A DNA stretch of 27,561 bases from a virus. Shown here piece by piece: positions 12,835-20,487 of this stretch (positions within the stretch are counted from its first letter, which is position 1; every line of letters begins with the position of its first letter). The notes under the pieces were generated by a model. That model did no database searches and was not told the origin of the DNA. It saw nothing but the letters and a program-made list of their open reading frames with translations. Position numbers and translations under genes: made by a program. Location of the stretch: the IMG/VR virus record IMGVR_UViG_3300046559_000051, positions 1 through 27,561 of that record. The stretch is one strand, 5' to 3'.

Positions 12835-13011
12835 ATGCCTGACGTAATCGATAAATATCACGGCGAAGGCGGAAGCTATACGCGCGACCCTGTAACGGGC
12901 GTGCGGACGCTGGTCGAACGAACCGATTTCGCGCCGGAAGGCGCCGACAAAGCAGCACCGACGGCACCGACGGCACCGACGCCGGCGGACGCGGCAAACG
13001 GACAGGGGTAA
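12835..13011 (+). CDS. 58-residue protein with Ala-Pro-Thr repeat tail
   Basis: ATG 12835 with ribosome site AGGGGCGACAA and TAA at 13009-13011 encode 58 residues. The first 35 form a polar segment (DKYHGEGGSYTRDPVTGVRTLVERTDF). The rest is a proline-rich tail with tandem APT units (residues 41-49) encoded by three exact 9-bp repeats at 12955-12981. It is placed between tail terminator and tube protein. No family is known to me. The repeat tail is likely flexible, as in small neck or tail-tube accessory proteins. The good ribosome site and tight spacing (next ATG 4 bases after the stop) support it as real. Confidence 0.65.
   Translation: MPDVIDKYHGEGGSYTRDPVTGVRTLVERTDFAPEGADKAAPTAPTAPTPADAANGQG
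12955..12981 (+). repeat. Three exact tandem copies of GCACCGACG
   Basis: A 9-bp in-frame tandem repeat encodes Ala-Pro-Thr three times. Copy number could change by slippage without breaking the frame. Confidence 0.9.
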
Positions 13012-13014
13012 ATC

Positions 13015-13956
13015 ATGGTAGCGGCAAACCGCCTTTTGACGCGACGCCGGCTGGTACTGGCGAAAATCGAATCGACGTATGGCGTCGACGCGATCCCGTC
13101 CGGCCTGACGAATGCGATTCTTATCAAGAATCTCAATATCACGCCGATGGAAGCGACGCTGGTCGCGCGCGACCTGGTCCGTCCGTTCCTGGGCAATTTC
13201 GAAAACCTGGTCGCGGACGCGCATGTAAAGGTCGATTTCGAAGTCGAAGTCGCCGGCGCGGGCGCCGCGGGAACGGCGCCGGGTTATGGCGTCTTGCTGC
13301 GGGGCTGTGGGTTCGCTGAAACGCTGACAGTCGGCCAGGACGCGACCTATACGCCGGTTTCGGCGTCGATCGAATCCCTGACGCTCTATTTCCAGCAGGA
13401 CGGCGCACAGCACAGCATTACGGGCGCGCGCGGCGATATGGAAATCACGCTGCAGGCGAAGGCGATCCCGACGTTTAAATTTACATTCACCGGCATTTAC
13501 AACCCGCCGACCGCGACGTCGCTCGCGACGCCGACGTTCGCCGGGTTCCAGACGCCGCTGGTCGCGAATTCGTCCAATACGCCGGCATTCACGGTCGGCG
13601 GATACGCGCCGGTCCTGGACCAGTTTTCCCTGAAGCTGGGGAACCAGGTCGACTTCCGTTCGCTGATCGGCGCGCAGTACACGCAGATCCTGGACCGCAA
13701 AGTCGCCGGCCAGCTTTCATTCGAAGCGGTCACGCCGGACATTCACGACTTTTTTGCGCCGGCGCTGTCTGGCGCGAAGTCGGCGGTATCGCTGACGCAT
13801 GGCACGGCCGCGGGAAATATCGTCAAGCTGGACATGCCGTCCGTCAATCTGCAGAACCCGACTTACACGGATAACAACGGCGTCCAAATGATGCAAATCC
13901 CGTACGCCGGGATCCCGATCGTCGGCAATGACGAATTGACGATCACCGTCAAGTAA
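13015..13956 (+). CDS. Major tail tube protein
   Basis: This 313-residue protein forms the stacked rings of the tail tube. It is beta-rich and has the typical opening of this phage tube family: RRRLVLAKIESTYGVDAIPSGLTNAILIKNLNITPMEA, then RDLVRPFLGNFENLVADAHVKVDFEVEVAGAGAAGTAPGYGVLLRGCGF. A long helix-free body with Gly/Thr-rich loops and the C-terminal AGIPIVGNDELTITVK complete it. It is longer than lambda gpV (246). Start ATG 13015 follows GACAGGGGTAAATC. A GC-rich hairpin follows the stop. Together with the tape measure it supports a long non-contractile tail. Confidence 0.85.
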   Translation: MVAANRLLTRRRLVLAKIESTYGVDAIPSGLTNAILIKNLNITPMEATLVARDLVRPFLGNFENLVADAHVKVDFEVEVAGAGAAGTAPGYGVLLRGCGFAETLTVGQDATYTPVSASIESLTLYFQQDGAQHSITGARGDMEITLQAKAIPTFKFTFTGIYNPPTATSLATPTFAGFQTPLVANSSNTPAFTVGGYAPVLDQFSLKLGNQVDFRSLIGAQYTQILDRKVAGQLSFEAVTPDIHDFFAPALSGAKSAVSLTHGTAAGNIVKLDMPSVNLQNPTYTDNNGVQMMQIPYAGIPIVGNDELTITVK

Positions 13957-13963
13957 CGCCAGG

Positions 13964-13986
13964 GGCCGGCGCCGCGCGCGCCGGCC
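13964..13986 (+). terminator. GC-rich intergenic hairpin after tube gene (no T-tract)
   Basis: Stem GGCCGGCG (13964-13971) and CGCCGGCC (13979-13986) with a 7-base loop. There is no T-run, so it may be an mRNA-stabilising or attenuating structure rather than a full terminator. That would fit a need for more tube protein than chaperone. Confidence 0.5.
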
Positions 13987-14012
13987 GGCCGCACTCTCTC
14001 GAGCAAAATCGC

Positions 14013-14351
14013 ATGTTCAAAATCGTACAAACCGACGGCTATAACTGGCCCGTCGAAGTGAAGATCCCGGCCGACGGCGGCCGTTTCGAAACGGCATCGT
14101 TCGACGTCAAGTTCAAGCGCATGCAGCGGTCGCGCGTCGAAGCGCTTCGCGAAGAATTTTCGAAGCCGGACGGCGATTCCGCGGCGGTCGCGCGCGAAGT
14201 CGTCATCGGCTGGAACGGCGTCGAAGACGACAGCGGGGCCATTCCGTTTTCAGCCGGCGCGCTGGACAAGGTCCTGGAAATTCAAGGCGTCGCGCCGGCG
14301 ATCGTCGGTTCGTTCTTTTCGTCCGCATACGGCGTCGAAAGAAAAAACTAA
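14013..14351 (+). CDS. Tail assembly chaperone, gpG-like
   Basis: This 112-residue protein starts at ATG 14013 after CTCGAGCAAAATCGC. It has a beta-rich beginning (FKIVQTDGYNWPVEVKIPADGGRFETASFDVKFKRM), then helices (RSRVEALREEFSK, SAAVAREVVIGWNGV, SAGALDKVLEIQGVAPAIVGSFFSSAYG). This is the usual layout of gpG-type chaperones, which coat the tape measure before the tube assembles. They are not kept in the virion. The gene ends in the slippery sequence A AAA AAC immediately before the stop. This allows a share of ribosomes to make the GT form. Position between tube and tape measure is exactly that of lambda G. Confidence 0.85.
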   Translation: MFKIVQTDGYNWPVEVKIPADGGRFETASFDVKFKRMQRSRVEALREEFSKPDGDSAAVAREVVIGWNGVEDDSGAIPFSAGALDKVLEIQGVAPAIVGSFFSSAYGVERKN

Positions 14352-14701
14352 TCGAGGCCGCGCAGCACTGGGCGCGCGGCGGCACGCCGGACGACTCGGA
14401 CCTGGCGGCGGACCTGGAGGCATACGGGGCGCCGCCTGAAGTCATCGAGGCATGCAAGGTACAAAACAGGGCCGAAGACTTCGAAGTCCTGGCCGAAAAC
14501 TGGGAAACCTTGTCCCTGTTTTTACGCATGTCGACGCAATGGGTCGCGAGTAATGGCGCGGTCCTGGGGATGAATTACCAGTCCCTGGACTTCCTGTTTC
14601 GGACGTTCCAGGTCATCGACCCAGCGAAGACCCTGGACGATATACAAGCGATGGAAGCGGCGGCCGTCGCGGTTATGAACGATCGGAAGACGACAAGCTA
14701 A
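14013..14701 (+). CDS. Tail assembly chaperone gpGT-like, -1 frameshift fusion
   Basis: After A AAA AAC (14342-14348) a one-base backward slip joins the G frame to the T frame. That frame is open from 14348 (CTA) to the stop at 14699-14701. The fusion would be about 229 residues: 112 from G plus 117 from T. The T part is helical with features seen in other phage T domains (EAAQHWARGGTPDDSDLAADLEAYG, ENWETLSLFLRMSTQWV, LDFLFRTFQVIDPAKTLDD). There is no good independent start for T near the junction; the earliest is TTG 14510, deep inside. The T domain normally recruits tube protein to the tape measure. The stop overlaps the tape-measure start (TAATG). Confidence 0.87.
14342..14348 (+). other. 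Programmed -1 ribosomal frameshift site A AAA AAC
   Basis: The heptamer is in the correct phase (codons AGA AAA AAC TAA) and fits X XXY YYZ. The 0-frame stop follows directly. The GC-rich stretch downstream, including GGCCGCGC (14356-14363) and GCGCGGC (14370-14378), could form a stimulatory stem. Confidence 0.87.
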
Positions 14702-17532
14702 TGGCACTCAATACGACGCGCGCGCAGGTCCAGATTAACGCGACGGTAAGCGGAACGAGCCAGGTCGCGGGCCTGACGCAGACGATTAACGGGACGACGT
14801 CCAGCGTCGCGCAACTGACGCGCCAACAGCAAGCGTTACAGCGTCAAATCGATAACCTGACGCAGACGGTCGGAAAGTCGCGGTCCGAAATCCTGCAGTG
14901 GAAGGCGAACGCCGCCGGGATGGGCGATTCGCTCGGGCCGGCGATCGAAAACCTTCGCCGGCTGGGGATCGACGGCGGCCACGCGATGAACGACCTGTCG
15001 TTTAAGACGGCGGGCGCGAAGCGCGAATTGCTGGTCCTGATGCATGAGGCGTCGCAAGGAAACTGGACGAAGTTCGGCGGGTCGCTGATGGTCCTGGGCG
15101 AACGTATTAACGTCATGTCCCTTTTGTTTAGCGCGACCGGCGCGACGATTATCGGCGTCGTCGCGGCGCTCGGCGGCCTGGTCGTCGCGTTCGCGAAGGG
15201 CGCGTCGGAATCGTCCGCGTTCGCGCATTCGATGGAAATGACCGGCACGTATGCCGGCATCACTGAGGACCGTTTTAACGCGCTGGCGCATGCGGTCGGC
15301 GAACAGTTTCCCGGCGGGATCCATTCCGCGCGCGCGGCACTTCAGGAACTGATTTCGACAGGTAGTTTCACGTCCGAAAACCTTCTGGTCCTGGGGAAAG
15401 ACGTCGAATTGCTGGCGCACCTTAGCGGCGAGTCGTCCGACAAAATCGTCGCGGACTTCGCGAAAATGTCGACCGGCGTCGCGAAATGGGCCGAAGAACA
15501 CAACCGCCAATACCATTTCATTACGGCCGCGCAATACGCCTACATTGTCGCGCTCGAGGAACAAGGCCGCACAGAGGAAGCGGAAAAGGTCGTCGCGGAC
15601 GCGCTCTATAAGCACCTGGGCGGCGACGCGGTCCAGAACCTGGGTTTGCTCGAGCAAGCCTGGCACGGCGTACGGGATGCGATCGGCGACGCCGTCGACG
15701 CGCTTAAGGGTTTCGGCCGCACCGAAACGACCGGCCAGCAAATCGCGAAAATGCTCGCGAAGAAAAACGGCGCGAATTCGGGTCCGACGTTGTTTAACGA
15801 TTACAACGACGGCGCGGACGTCTGGTCGAAAGACGACGAAACGAAGCTGGACGCGCTTCGGAAAAAATTCGCGCAGGAACAAGCGGACGCGCAAAAGAAG
15901 TCCGCCGACGACCAGACCCAGCAAAAGGGGATCGCGGGTATCGAGGCGCTTCGCAGTCACTGGCGCAACATGGCCGGCGACGTCAATCGCGCGGACGAGG
16001 AAATCAAGCGGTTCCATAGGGATTTGGACGCCGCGCTGAAGGCGAACCCGAACGATAAAGACGCGCTGGACGCGCAGGCGCACGCCGGCGAAATTGAAGC
16101 GGCGATCCGCAAGCGCGACGAAAAGCTGAAAAAGCCGAAGGTCGACCATTCCGGCCAGAAGCTGGAAAACGCGTATCAGACGCGGCGCCAGTCGCTGACG
16201 GATGACGGCGGCAAGCTGGACAGCGAAATCGCGCAGGTCGAACGCTTCGGAAAGGTCCTGGACGCGTCGCGTCTGGCGGTCCTGAACCTGGATATTGCGC
16301 AAGGCAAGCTGAAGGGCCTGTCGTCGGATCAAATCGCGACGTTGCGCGCGCTGGCCGGCGCCGATGACGCGAAACAGCAAGCGCTGGCGTCCGCGAAGGC
16401 GTTCCAGGGCGGCGAAGCTCGGGCGAAGCAAATCGCCGCGGAAGCGCAGGCGCGCACGGTAAGCAATCGCGAAGCACAGGTCGCGGTCGAAATGGCGCAG
16501 GTCGAGCAGCAGGGCCTGGCGAAGACGTCCGCACGCTATCAGCAATTGGAAAAGGATATCCGCGCGGCGGTCAACGCGCGCGAAGACGCGAACCTGGCGT
16601 CGACGCTGCAGCAACAAAGCGCGGCGACCGACGTCGAAGTCGCGAAGCTCGAGGACGAAACCGTCCTGATGCGTAAAAACTCGCTCGCGCGCCAGCAGCT
16701 TATCGCCGACATGAAAATCCAGGCGGAAGCGGCGAAACTGATCGTCGCGAACCCGGACCAGGCGGCACAGATCCAGGCGGACGCGGACGCGCGCAAGGCG
16801 AAAATTAATGGCGCGCTCGAGGACAATTACAACGCGTCGCGCTCGAGCGGCCAGGGCCAGACGAAGGCATTCCAGGACTATATCGACCAGTCGACGGACG
16901 CCGCGACGCAGGTGCAAAAGCTTTGGGGCGACACGTTCAAAGGCACAGCGGACGCGATGGAAACGTTCCTGGAAGGCGGCAAGGTCGACTTTAAGGCGTT
17001 CGCCGACAGCATCATTAAAGACCTGTTGCGCATGGCGCTTCAACAAACCGTTATGGCGCCGCTCCTTAAGCTGATCGGCGCCGGCCTGGGCGTCGGCGGC
17101 GGCGGCGGACAGTCGATTAATGGTGCGGGCGTCCAGGTCGGCGCGGCGCCGACGGCGAGCATTACGACGACTGCACTTCCGTTCGCGAACGGCGGCGTCT
17201 TCGGGCCTGGCGGATCCGTTCCGCTGACGAAGTATGCGACGGGCGGCGTCGCGAAGTCGCCGCAATTGGCGCTATTCGGCGAAGGATCGCACAACGAAGC
17301 ATATGTCCCACTGCCGGACGGCCGGTCGATCCCGGTAAGCATGAAAGGCAACCAGCAGCAGGGCGGCCACACGATCCAGACAAACGTAACGGTCAACAGC
17401 GACGGATCGTCCGCAATCGGCGGCGACCAGCAAGGGAAGCGCATGGCCGAAGCGGTTAAAGCGGCGGTCACTCAAGAACTGATGCGCCAGCAGCGCGACG
17501 GCGGCATGTTCTCAAGCACGAGGAATTTTTAA
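14701..17532 (+). CDS. Tape measure protein
   Basis: This 943-residue protein sets tail length and is ejected ahead of the DNA. It is mostly helical and heptad-rich. Residues 15-55 contain a coiled coil (SSVAQLTRQQQALQRQIDNLTQTVGKSR). A hydrophobic segment lies at about 138-165 (MSLLFSATGATIIGVVAALGGLVVAF). Long Ala/Lys/Glu helices follow (380-700). The C terminus has the lambda gpH-family type block (FKGTADAMETFLEGGKVDFKAFADSIIKDLLRMALQQTVMAPLL), a Gly run near 800, then PFANGGVFGPGG and GEGSHNEAYVPLPDGRSIPV. By the usual 0.15 nm per residue, the tail would be about 140 nm. ATG 14701 overlaps the GT stop. Confidence 0.93.
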   Translation: MALNTTRAQVQINATVSGTSQVAGLTQTINGTTSSVAQLTRQQQALQRQIDNLTQTVGKSRSEILQWKANAAGMGDSLGPAIENLRRLGIDGGHAMNDLSFKTAGAKRELLVLMHEASQGNWTKFGGSLMVLGERINVMSLLFSATGATIIGVVAALGGLVVAFAKGASESSAFAHSMEMTGTYAGITEDRFNALAHAVGEQFPGGIHSARAALQELISTGSFTSENLLVLGKDVELLAHLSGESSDKIVADFAKMSTGVAKWAEEHNRQYHFITAAQYAYIVALEEQGRTEEAEKVVADALYKHLGGDAVQNLGLLEQAWHGVRDAIGDAVDALKGFGRTETTGQQIAKMLAKKNGANSGPTLFNDYNDGADVWSKDDETKLDALRKKFAQEQADAQKKSADDQTQQKGIAGIEALRSHWRNMAGDVNRADEEIKRFHRDLDAALKANPNDKDALDAQAHAGEIEAAIRKRDEKLKKPKVDHSGQKLENAYQTRRQSLTDDGGKLDSEIAQVERFGKVLDASRLAVLNLDIAQGKLKGLSSDQIATLRALAGADDAKQQALASAKAFQGGEARAKQIAAEAQARTVSNREAQVAVEMAQVEQQGLAKTSARYQQLEKDIRAAVNAREDANLASTLQQQSAATDVEVAKLEDETVLMRKNSLARQQLIADMKIQAEAAKLIVANPDQAAQIQADADARKAKINGALEDNYNASRSSGQGQTKAFQDYIDQSTDAATQVQKLWGDTFKGTADAMETFLEGGKVDFKAFADSIIKDLLRMALQQTVMAPLLKLIGAGLGVGGGGGQSINGAGVQVGAAPTASITTTALPFANGGVFGPGGSVPLTKYATGGVAKSPQLALFGEGSHNEAYVPLPDGRSIPVSMKGNQQQGGHTIQTNVTVNSDGSSAIGGDQQGKRMAEAVKAAVTQELMRQQRDGGMFSSTRNF

Positions 17533-17906
17533 TGGCGAACGTCTTTACCTGGGCGCCGGACTTCGGCGCGCAAGGCAACTATAAGCCGAATATTCACGTC
17601 GCCGCGATGGGCGACGGATACGAGCAGCGGACGCAATTCGGGCTGAATGCGAACCCGGCCGGCTGGTCGCTGCAATTCACGAAGCGCACCGACGCGGAAG
17701 CTGCGGCGATATACGGATTCCTAACGAGTATGGGCGCGCTTCAGTCGTTCCAGTGGACGCCGCCGGGCGAATCGTTCGCGCTGACGTTCGTTTGTCGCCA
17801 GTTCACGAAGGCGCCGGTAAACGGGAACGGCGTCGACGCAGCGACCGGCCGCGCGAAATATCTGTGGGATATCAGCGCGCAATTCGACCAGGTTTTCGAG
17901 CCTTAA
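17532..17906 (+). CDS. Minor tail protein M
   Basis: This 124-residue protein is close to lambda gpM (109). It has the family pattern: an opening with the WAPDFGAQGNYKP motif, then VAAMGDGYEQRTQFGLNANPAGWSLQFTKR, a middle helix (DAEAAAIYGFLTSMGALQSFQW) and the C-terminal strands TPPGESFALTFVCRQF. gpM takes part in forming the tail tip between tape measure and hub. ATG 17532 overlaps the tape-measure stop (TAATG), and a stop is followed by gpL four bases later. It looks complete. Confidence 0.88.
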   Translation: MANVFTWAPDFGAQGNYKPNIHVAAMGDGYEQRTQFGLNANPAGWSLQFTKRTDAEAAAIYGFLTSMGALQSFQWTPPGESFALTFVCRQFTKAPVNGNGVDAATGRAKYLWDISAQFDQVFEP

Positions 17907-17909
17907 ACC

Positions 17910-18869
17910 ATGCCAGCAAATACCCCGATTTCGATCGTTTCGGAACTGCAAAAGCTCGCGCCGTCGGCAATCATCGAACTGTACGTCCTGGACCTGACGA
18001 GCATAGGCGGGCCGGTCGTCAATTACCACGGTGGCACGAACGAGCTATTACAGCCGATCGTCTGGCAAGGCGTCACGTATTACCCGTTTCCCGTAAGCGC
18101 GACCGGGTTCGAATACAACGGCAAGGGCACATTACCGCGGCCGAAGCTGCAGGCGGCGAACGTGAGCAGCGCTATAACGGCGCTTCTGATCCAGTACGGC
18201 GACTTTGTCGGATGCAAGCTCACGCGAAAGCGGACGCTGGTTAAGTACCTGGACCCTATCAATTTCATTCTGACGCCGGCGAAGCATTACGAGCGCGCCG
18301 GATACCTCGAGGGGCGCGTAATCAACGCCGGCGGCGTTTTCGACCGCGCTTACTATGCGACGACTTATCCGGACGTCGCGACGGCGTACGCCGGCCAGGA
18401 CGTTATCCAGCACTTTATCGCGTTCGGGATCGCGGAAGGTCGCAACGGCAACGCAGCGGGGCCATTTGACAGCGGTTATTACCTGGGCGCCTATGCGGAT
18501 ATCGCGACCGCGCAAAACGCCGGTATCAACCCGACGGCGGATCCGACGGCGTCGTTTCCGGATGACGTCTTCTACATTGAGCAGCGCACCGCGGAAAATC
18601 GCGACGTCGTCGAATTTTCGCTGGCGGCGTCGTTCGATTTCCAGGGCCTGCAACTACCGCGCCGGCCGATCATCCAGAACGTTTGCCTTTGGAAATACCG
18701 CGGGCCGGAATGCGGCTGGACGGGCGGGCCGGCCACAATCGACGACGTCCCGACGTCGGACTGGTCCCTGGACGTCTGTAGTAAGCGCCTGGCCGGCTGT
18801 CGCTGCCGGTTCGGGGCGAATAACCCAATCCCTTACGGCGGGTTTCCTGGCGCTTCGGTATCGCACTAA
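17910..18869 (+). CDS. Minor tail protein L with an inserted repeat module
   Basis: This 319-residue protein is clearly longer than lambda gpL (232). Residues 1-119 and 207-319 show the L pattern (LYVLDLTSIGG, ADPTASFPDDVFYIEQRTAENRDVVEFSL, LQLPRRPIIQNVCLWKYRGPECGW, GGFPG). The four cysteines C259, C268, C290 and C297 fit the positions that ligate a [4Fe-4S] cluster in lambda gpL. Residues about 120-206 are an extra module. It has two repeats starting FDRAYYATTYPDVATAY and FDSGYYLGAYADIATAQ, resembling the FDxxYYLxxNPDVA repeats of bacterial secreted proteins. The protein belongs to the tail-tip hub. ATG 17910 follows the gpM stop; its TAATG end overlaps gpK. Confidence 0.87.
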   Translation: MPANTPISIVSELQKLAPSAIIELYVLDLTSIGGPVVNYHGGTNELLQPIVWQGVTYYPFPVSATGFEYNGKGTLPRPKLQAANVSSAITALLIQYGDFVGCKLTRKRTLVKYLDPINFILTPAKHYERAGYLEGRVINAGGVFDRAYYATTYPDVATAYAGQDVIQHFIAFGIAEGRNGNAAGPFDSGYYLGAYADIATAQNAGINPTADPTASFPDDVFYIEQRTAENRDVVEFSLAASFDFQGLQLPRRPIIQNVCLWKYRGPECGWTGGPATIDDVPTSDWSLDVCSKRLAGCRCRFGANNPIPYGGFPGASVSH

Positions 18870-19594
18870 TGAACGACGACACTCGAGCAAAAGCACTGGC
18901 GCACGCGAAGCGCGAAGCACCGCGCGAAGCATGCGGCCTGGTCGTCGTCATCGGCCGGCGCGAAGACTATGTCGCATGCCGCAACATCGCGCCAGGCGCG
19001 GACCAGTTCGCGATCGACCCGCACGACTGGGCCGCGGCCGAAGACCGCGGCGATATTGTCGCGATTTTCCATTCGCACCCTGGCGCCGGTCCGGAACCGT
19101 CGGAAGCGGATCGCGCGGCATGCGAGGAAACCGGCCTGGCCTGGCATATCGTCGGACTTCCGACCGAACGCTGGGCGACGCTCGAGCCGTCCGGCTACGT
19201 TACGCCGCTGATCGGTCGCGAGTTCTCACACGGCGTCCTGGACTGCTACGGGCTGATTCGGGATTATTACAAGCAGGAATGCGGCGTCGCTTTGCGCGAT
19301 TTCCAGCGGCTAAATGATTGGTGGTCGCAAGGCGGAAACCTGTACCTGGAAAACTTCGCGGCGGCCGGGTTTGTTCGCGTCGATTTGGATAAAGACTTTT
19401 CGATGCGTCAACACGACGTTTTGCTAATGCAGATAGCGGCGCCGGTCCCTAATCATGGGGCGGTGTATGCGGGCGATGGTACAATCCTGCATCATCTATA
19501 CGGCCAATTATCCAGCCGTGTTGTCTACGGCGGATATTATCGAAAGCATACGACGCATGTCCTACGCTACACGGGCGGAAACGCCGCAACTTAG
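18869..19594 (+). CDS. Minor tail protein K: JAMM and NlpC/P60 domains
   Basis: This 241-residue protein carries two enzymatic domains. Residues 1-110 are a JAB1/MPN metalloprotease with E20 and the motif H68-S-H70-P ... S78-x2-D81. Residues 115-241 are an NlpC/P60 cysteine peptidase with C126 (GVLDCYGLIRDYY) and H196 (PNHGAVYAG), plus further histidines near 208. In lambda-like phages K is needed for tail-tip assembly. The peptidase probably cleaves cell-wall peptides or processes tip proteins. All expected catalytic residues are visible. Its end overlaps gpI by 38 bases. Confidence 0.9.
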   Translation: MNDDTRAKALAHAKREAPREACGLVVVIGRREDYVACRNIAPGADQFAIDPHDWAAAEDRGDIVAIFHSHPGAGPEPSEADRAACEETGLAWHIVGLPTERWATLEPSGYVTPLIGREFSHGVLDCYGLIRDYYKQECGVALRDFQRLNDWWSQGGNLYLENFAAAGFVRVDLDKDFSMRQHDVLLMQIAAPVPNHGAVYAGDGTILHHLYGQLSSRVVYGGYYRKHTTHVLRYTGGNAAT

Positions 19595-20483
19595 AAACGT
19601 TTTGTTGTCCGGCGAACTGGGGAAAAAGTTCGGCCGGCGTCATCGGTTCGCCGTCAATTCACCCGCGGAAGCTGTCCGCGCGCTGTGCGCTAATTTTCCA
19701 GGGTTCCAGGAACACGTCGTCGCCAGCGGCGAACGCGGCGTCGGATATCGCGTCCTGGCCGGGAAAAGCGCGGTCGCGCTGGATGAAATCGGGCACCCTA
19801 CAGGCGGAAGCGACATTCGAATCGTGCCGATTGTGTCCGGCGGAAAGGGCGGTATCTGGATGGTCGTCGCCGGCGTCGCGCTGATCGCGGCGTCGTTCAT
19901 TCCTGGTCTTAACGTCGCGGTATGGGCCGCGGCCGGCGGCGCCGCCGGCGCGATTACCTATTCCGGGATCGCGCTGGGGATCGGCATGTCGCTTTTGCTG
20001 GGCGGCATTACGCAAATGCTGTCGCCGCAACCGAAGACCAGCAACACGACGAAACAGACGTCCTATGAGTTTTCCGGCGCGGTCAATTCAACGCAGCAGG
20101 GCCTACCGGTCCCGGTCGGTTACGGCGAACTGATCGTCGGAAGCGCGGTAATCAGCGGCGGCGTTACGGTCGACCAGATCCCGACCAACGTTACGGGACC
20201 GCAAAACCTGGCGGCGATCGTTACGCAGAACATCGGCGCCGGCGGCGTCGTTTCCTATGTTCTGACGTCGACCTGGACCGCGGCCGGCCAGGCGACCGCA
20301 TACGACGTCACAGTCCAGGGTCCAGGGTTCGGTCCTGTCACGCTGGCGCGCACGACGGGAACGACCGTGCTCGAGGCGGTTCCGGGTCCTGGCCCGTATT
20401 CCGTCGTCGTAAATCCGGTCGAATCAAACGGGAAGTATGGTCCGACCGCGTCCTGTCTCTCTCAATACGTCCCGGCGGGCTAA
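19557..20483 (+). CDS. Tail assembly protein I with C-terminal extension
   Basis: This 308-residue protein starts at ATG 19557, inside the end of gpK; an open frame upstream to 19455 is ignored because it only overlaps gpK. The N-terminal domain follows the I-family pattern (RNVLLSGELGKKFGRRHRFAV, AVRALCANFPGFQEHV). Hydrophobic segments lie at about 100-160 (IWMVVAGVALIAASFIPGL, AITYSGIALGIGMSLLLGGI). The conserved QQGLPVPVGYGELIVGSAVISG follows. Lambda gpI is 223 residues; here about 90 extra residues (from about 218) form a strand-rich, Gly/Thr-rich domain with Ig-like character (AYDVTVQGPGF, GPYSVVVNPVE). I assists folding and assembly of the J hub. Confidence 0.85.
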   Translation: MSYATRAETPQLRNVLLSGELGKKFGRRHRFAVNSPAEAVRALCANFPGFQEHVVASGERGVGYRVLAGKSAVALDEIGHPTGGSDIRIVPIVSGGKGGIWMVVAGVALIAASFIPGLNVAVWAAAGGAAGAITYSGIALGIGMSLLLGGITQMLSPQPKTSNTTKQTSYEFSGAVNSTQQGLPVPVGYGELIVGSAVISGGVTVDQIPTNVTGPQNLAAIVTQNIGAGGVVSYVLTSTWTAAGQATAYDVTVQGPGFGPVTLARTTGTTVLEAVPGPGPYSVVVNPVESNGKYGPTASCLSQYVPAG

Positions 20484-20487
20484 AAAT

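Noticed and set aside
12955-12981. CRISPR-like repeat
   Set aside because: Only three adjoining 9-bp copies without spacers, in frame inside a small gene.
14836-17265. 809-codon minus-strand open frame opposite the tape measure
   Set aside because: Arg/Leu-rich translation without recognisable domains; the plus-strand tape measure fully explains the sequence.
18355-19317. 320-codon plus-strand frame across L and K genes
   Set aside because: Out of phase with L and K, both of which show conserved cysteines or catalytic motifs; translation is Arg/Ser-rich.
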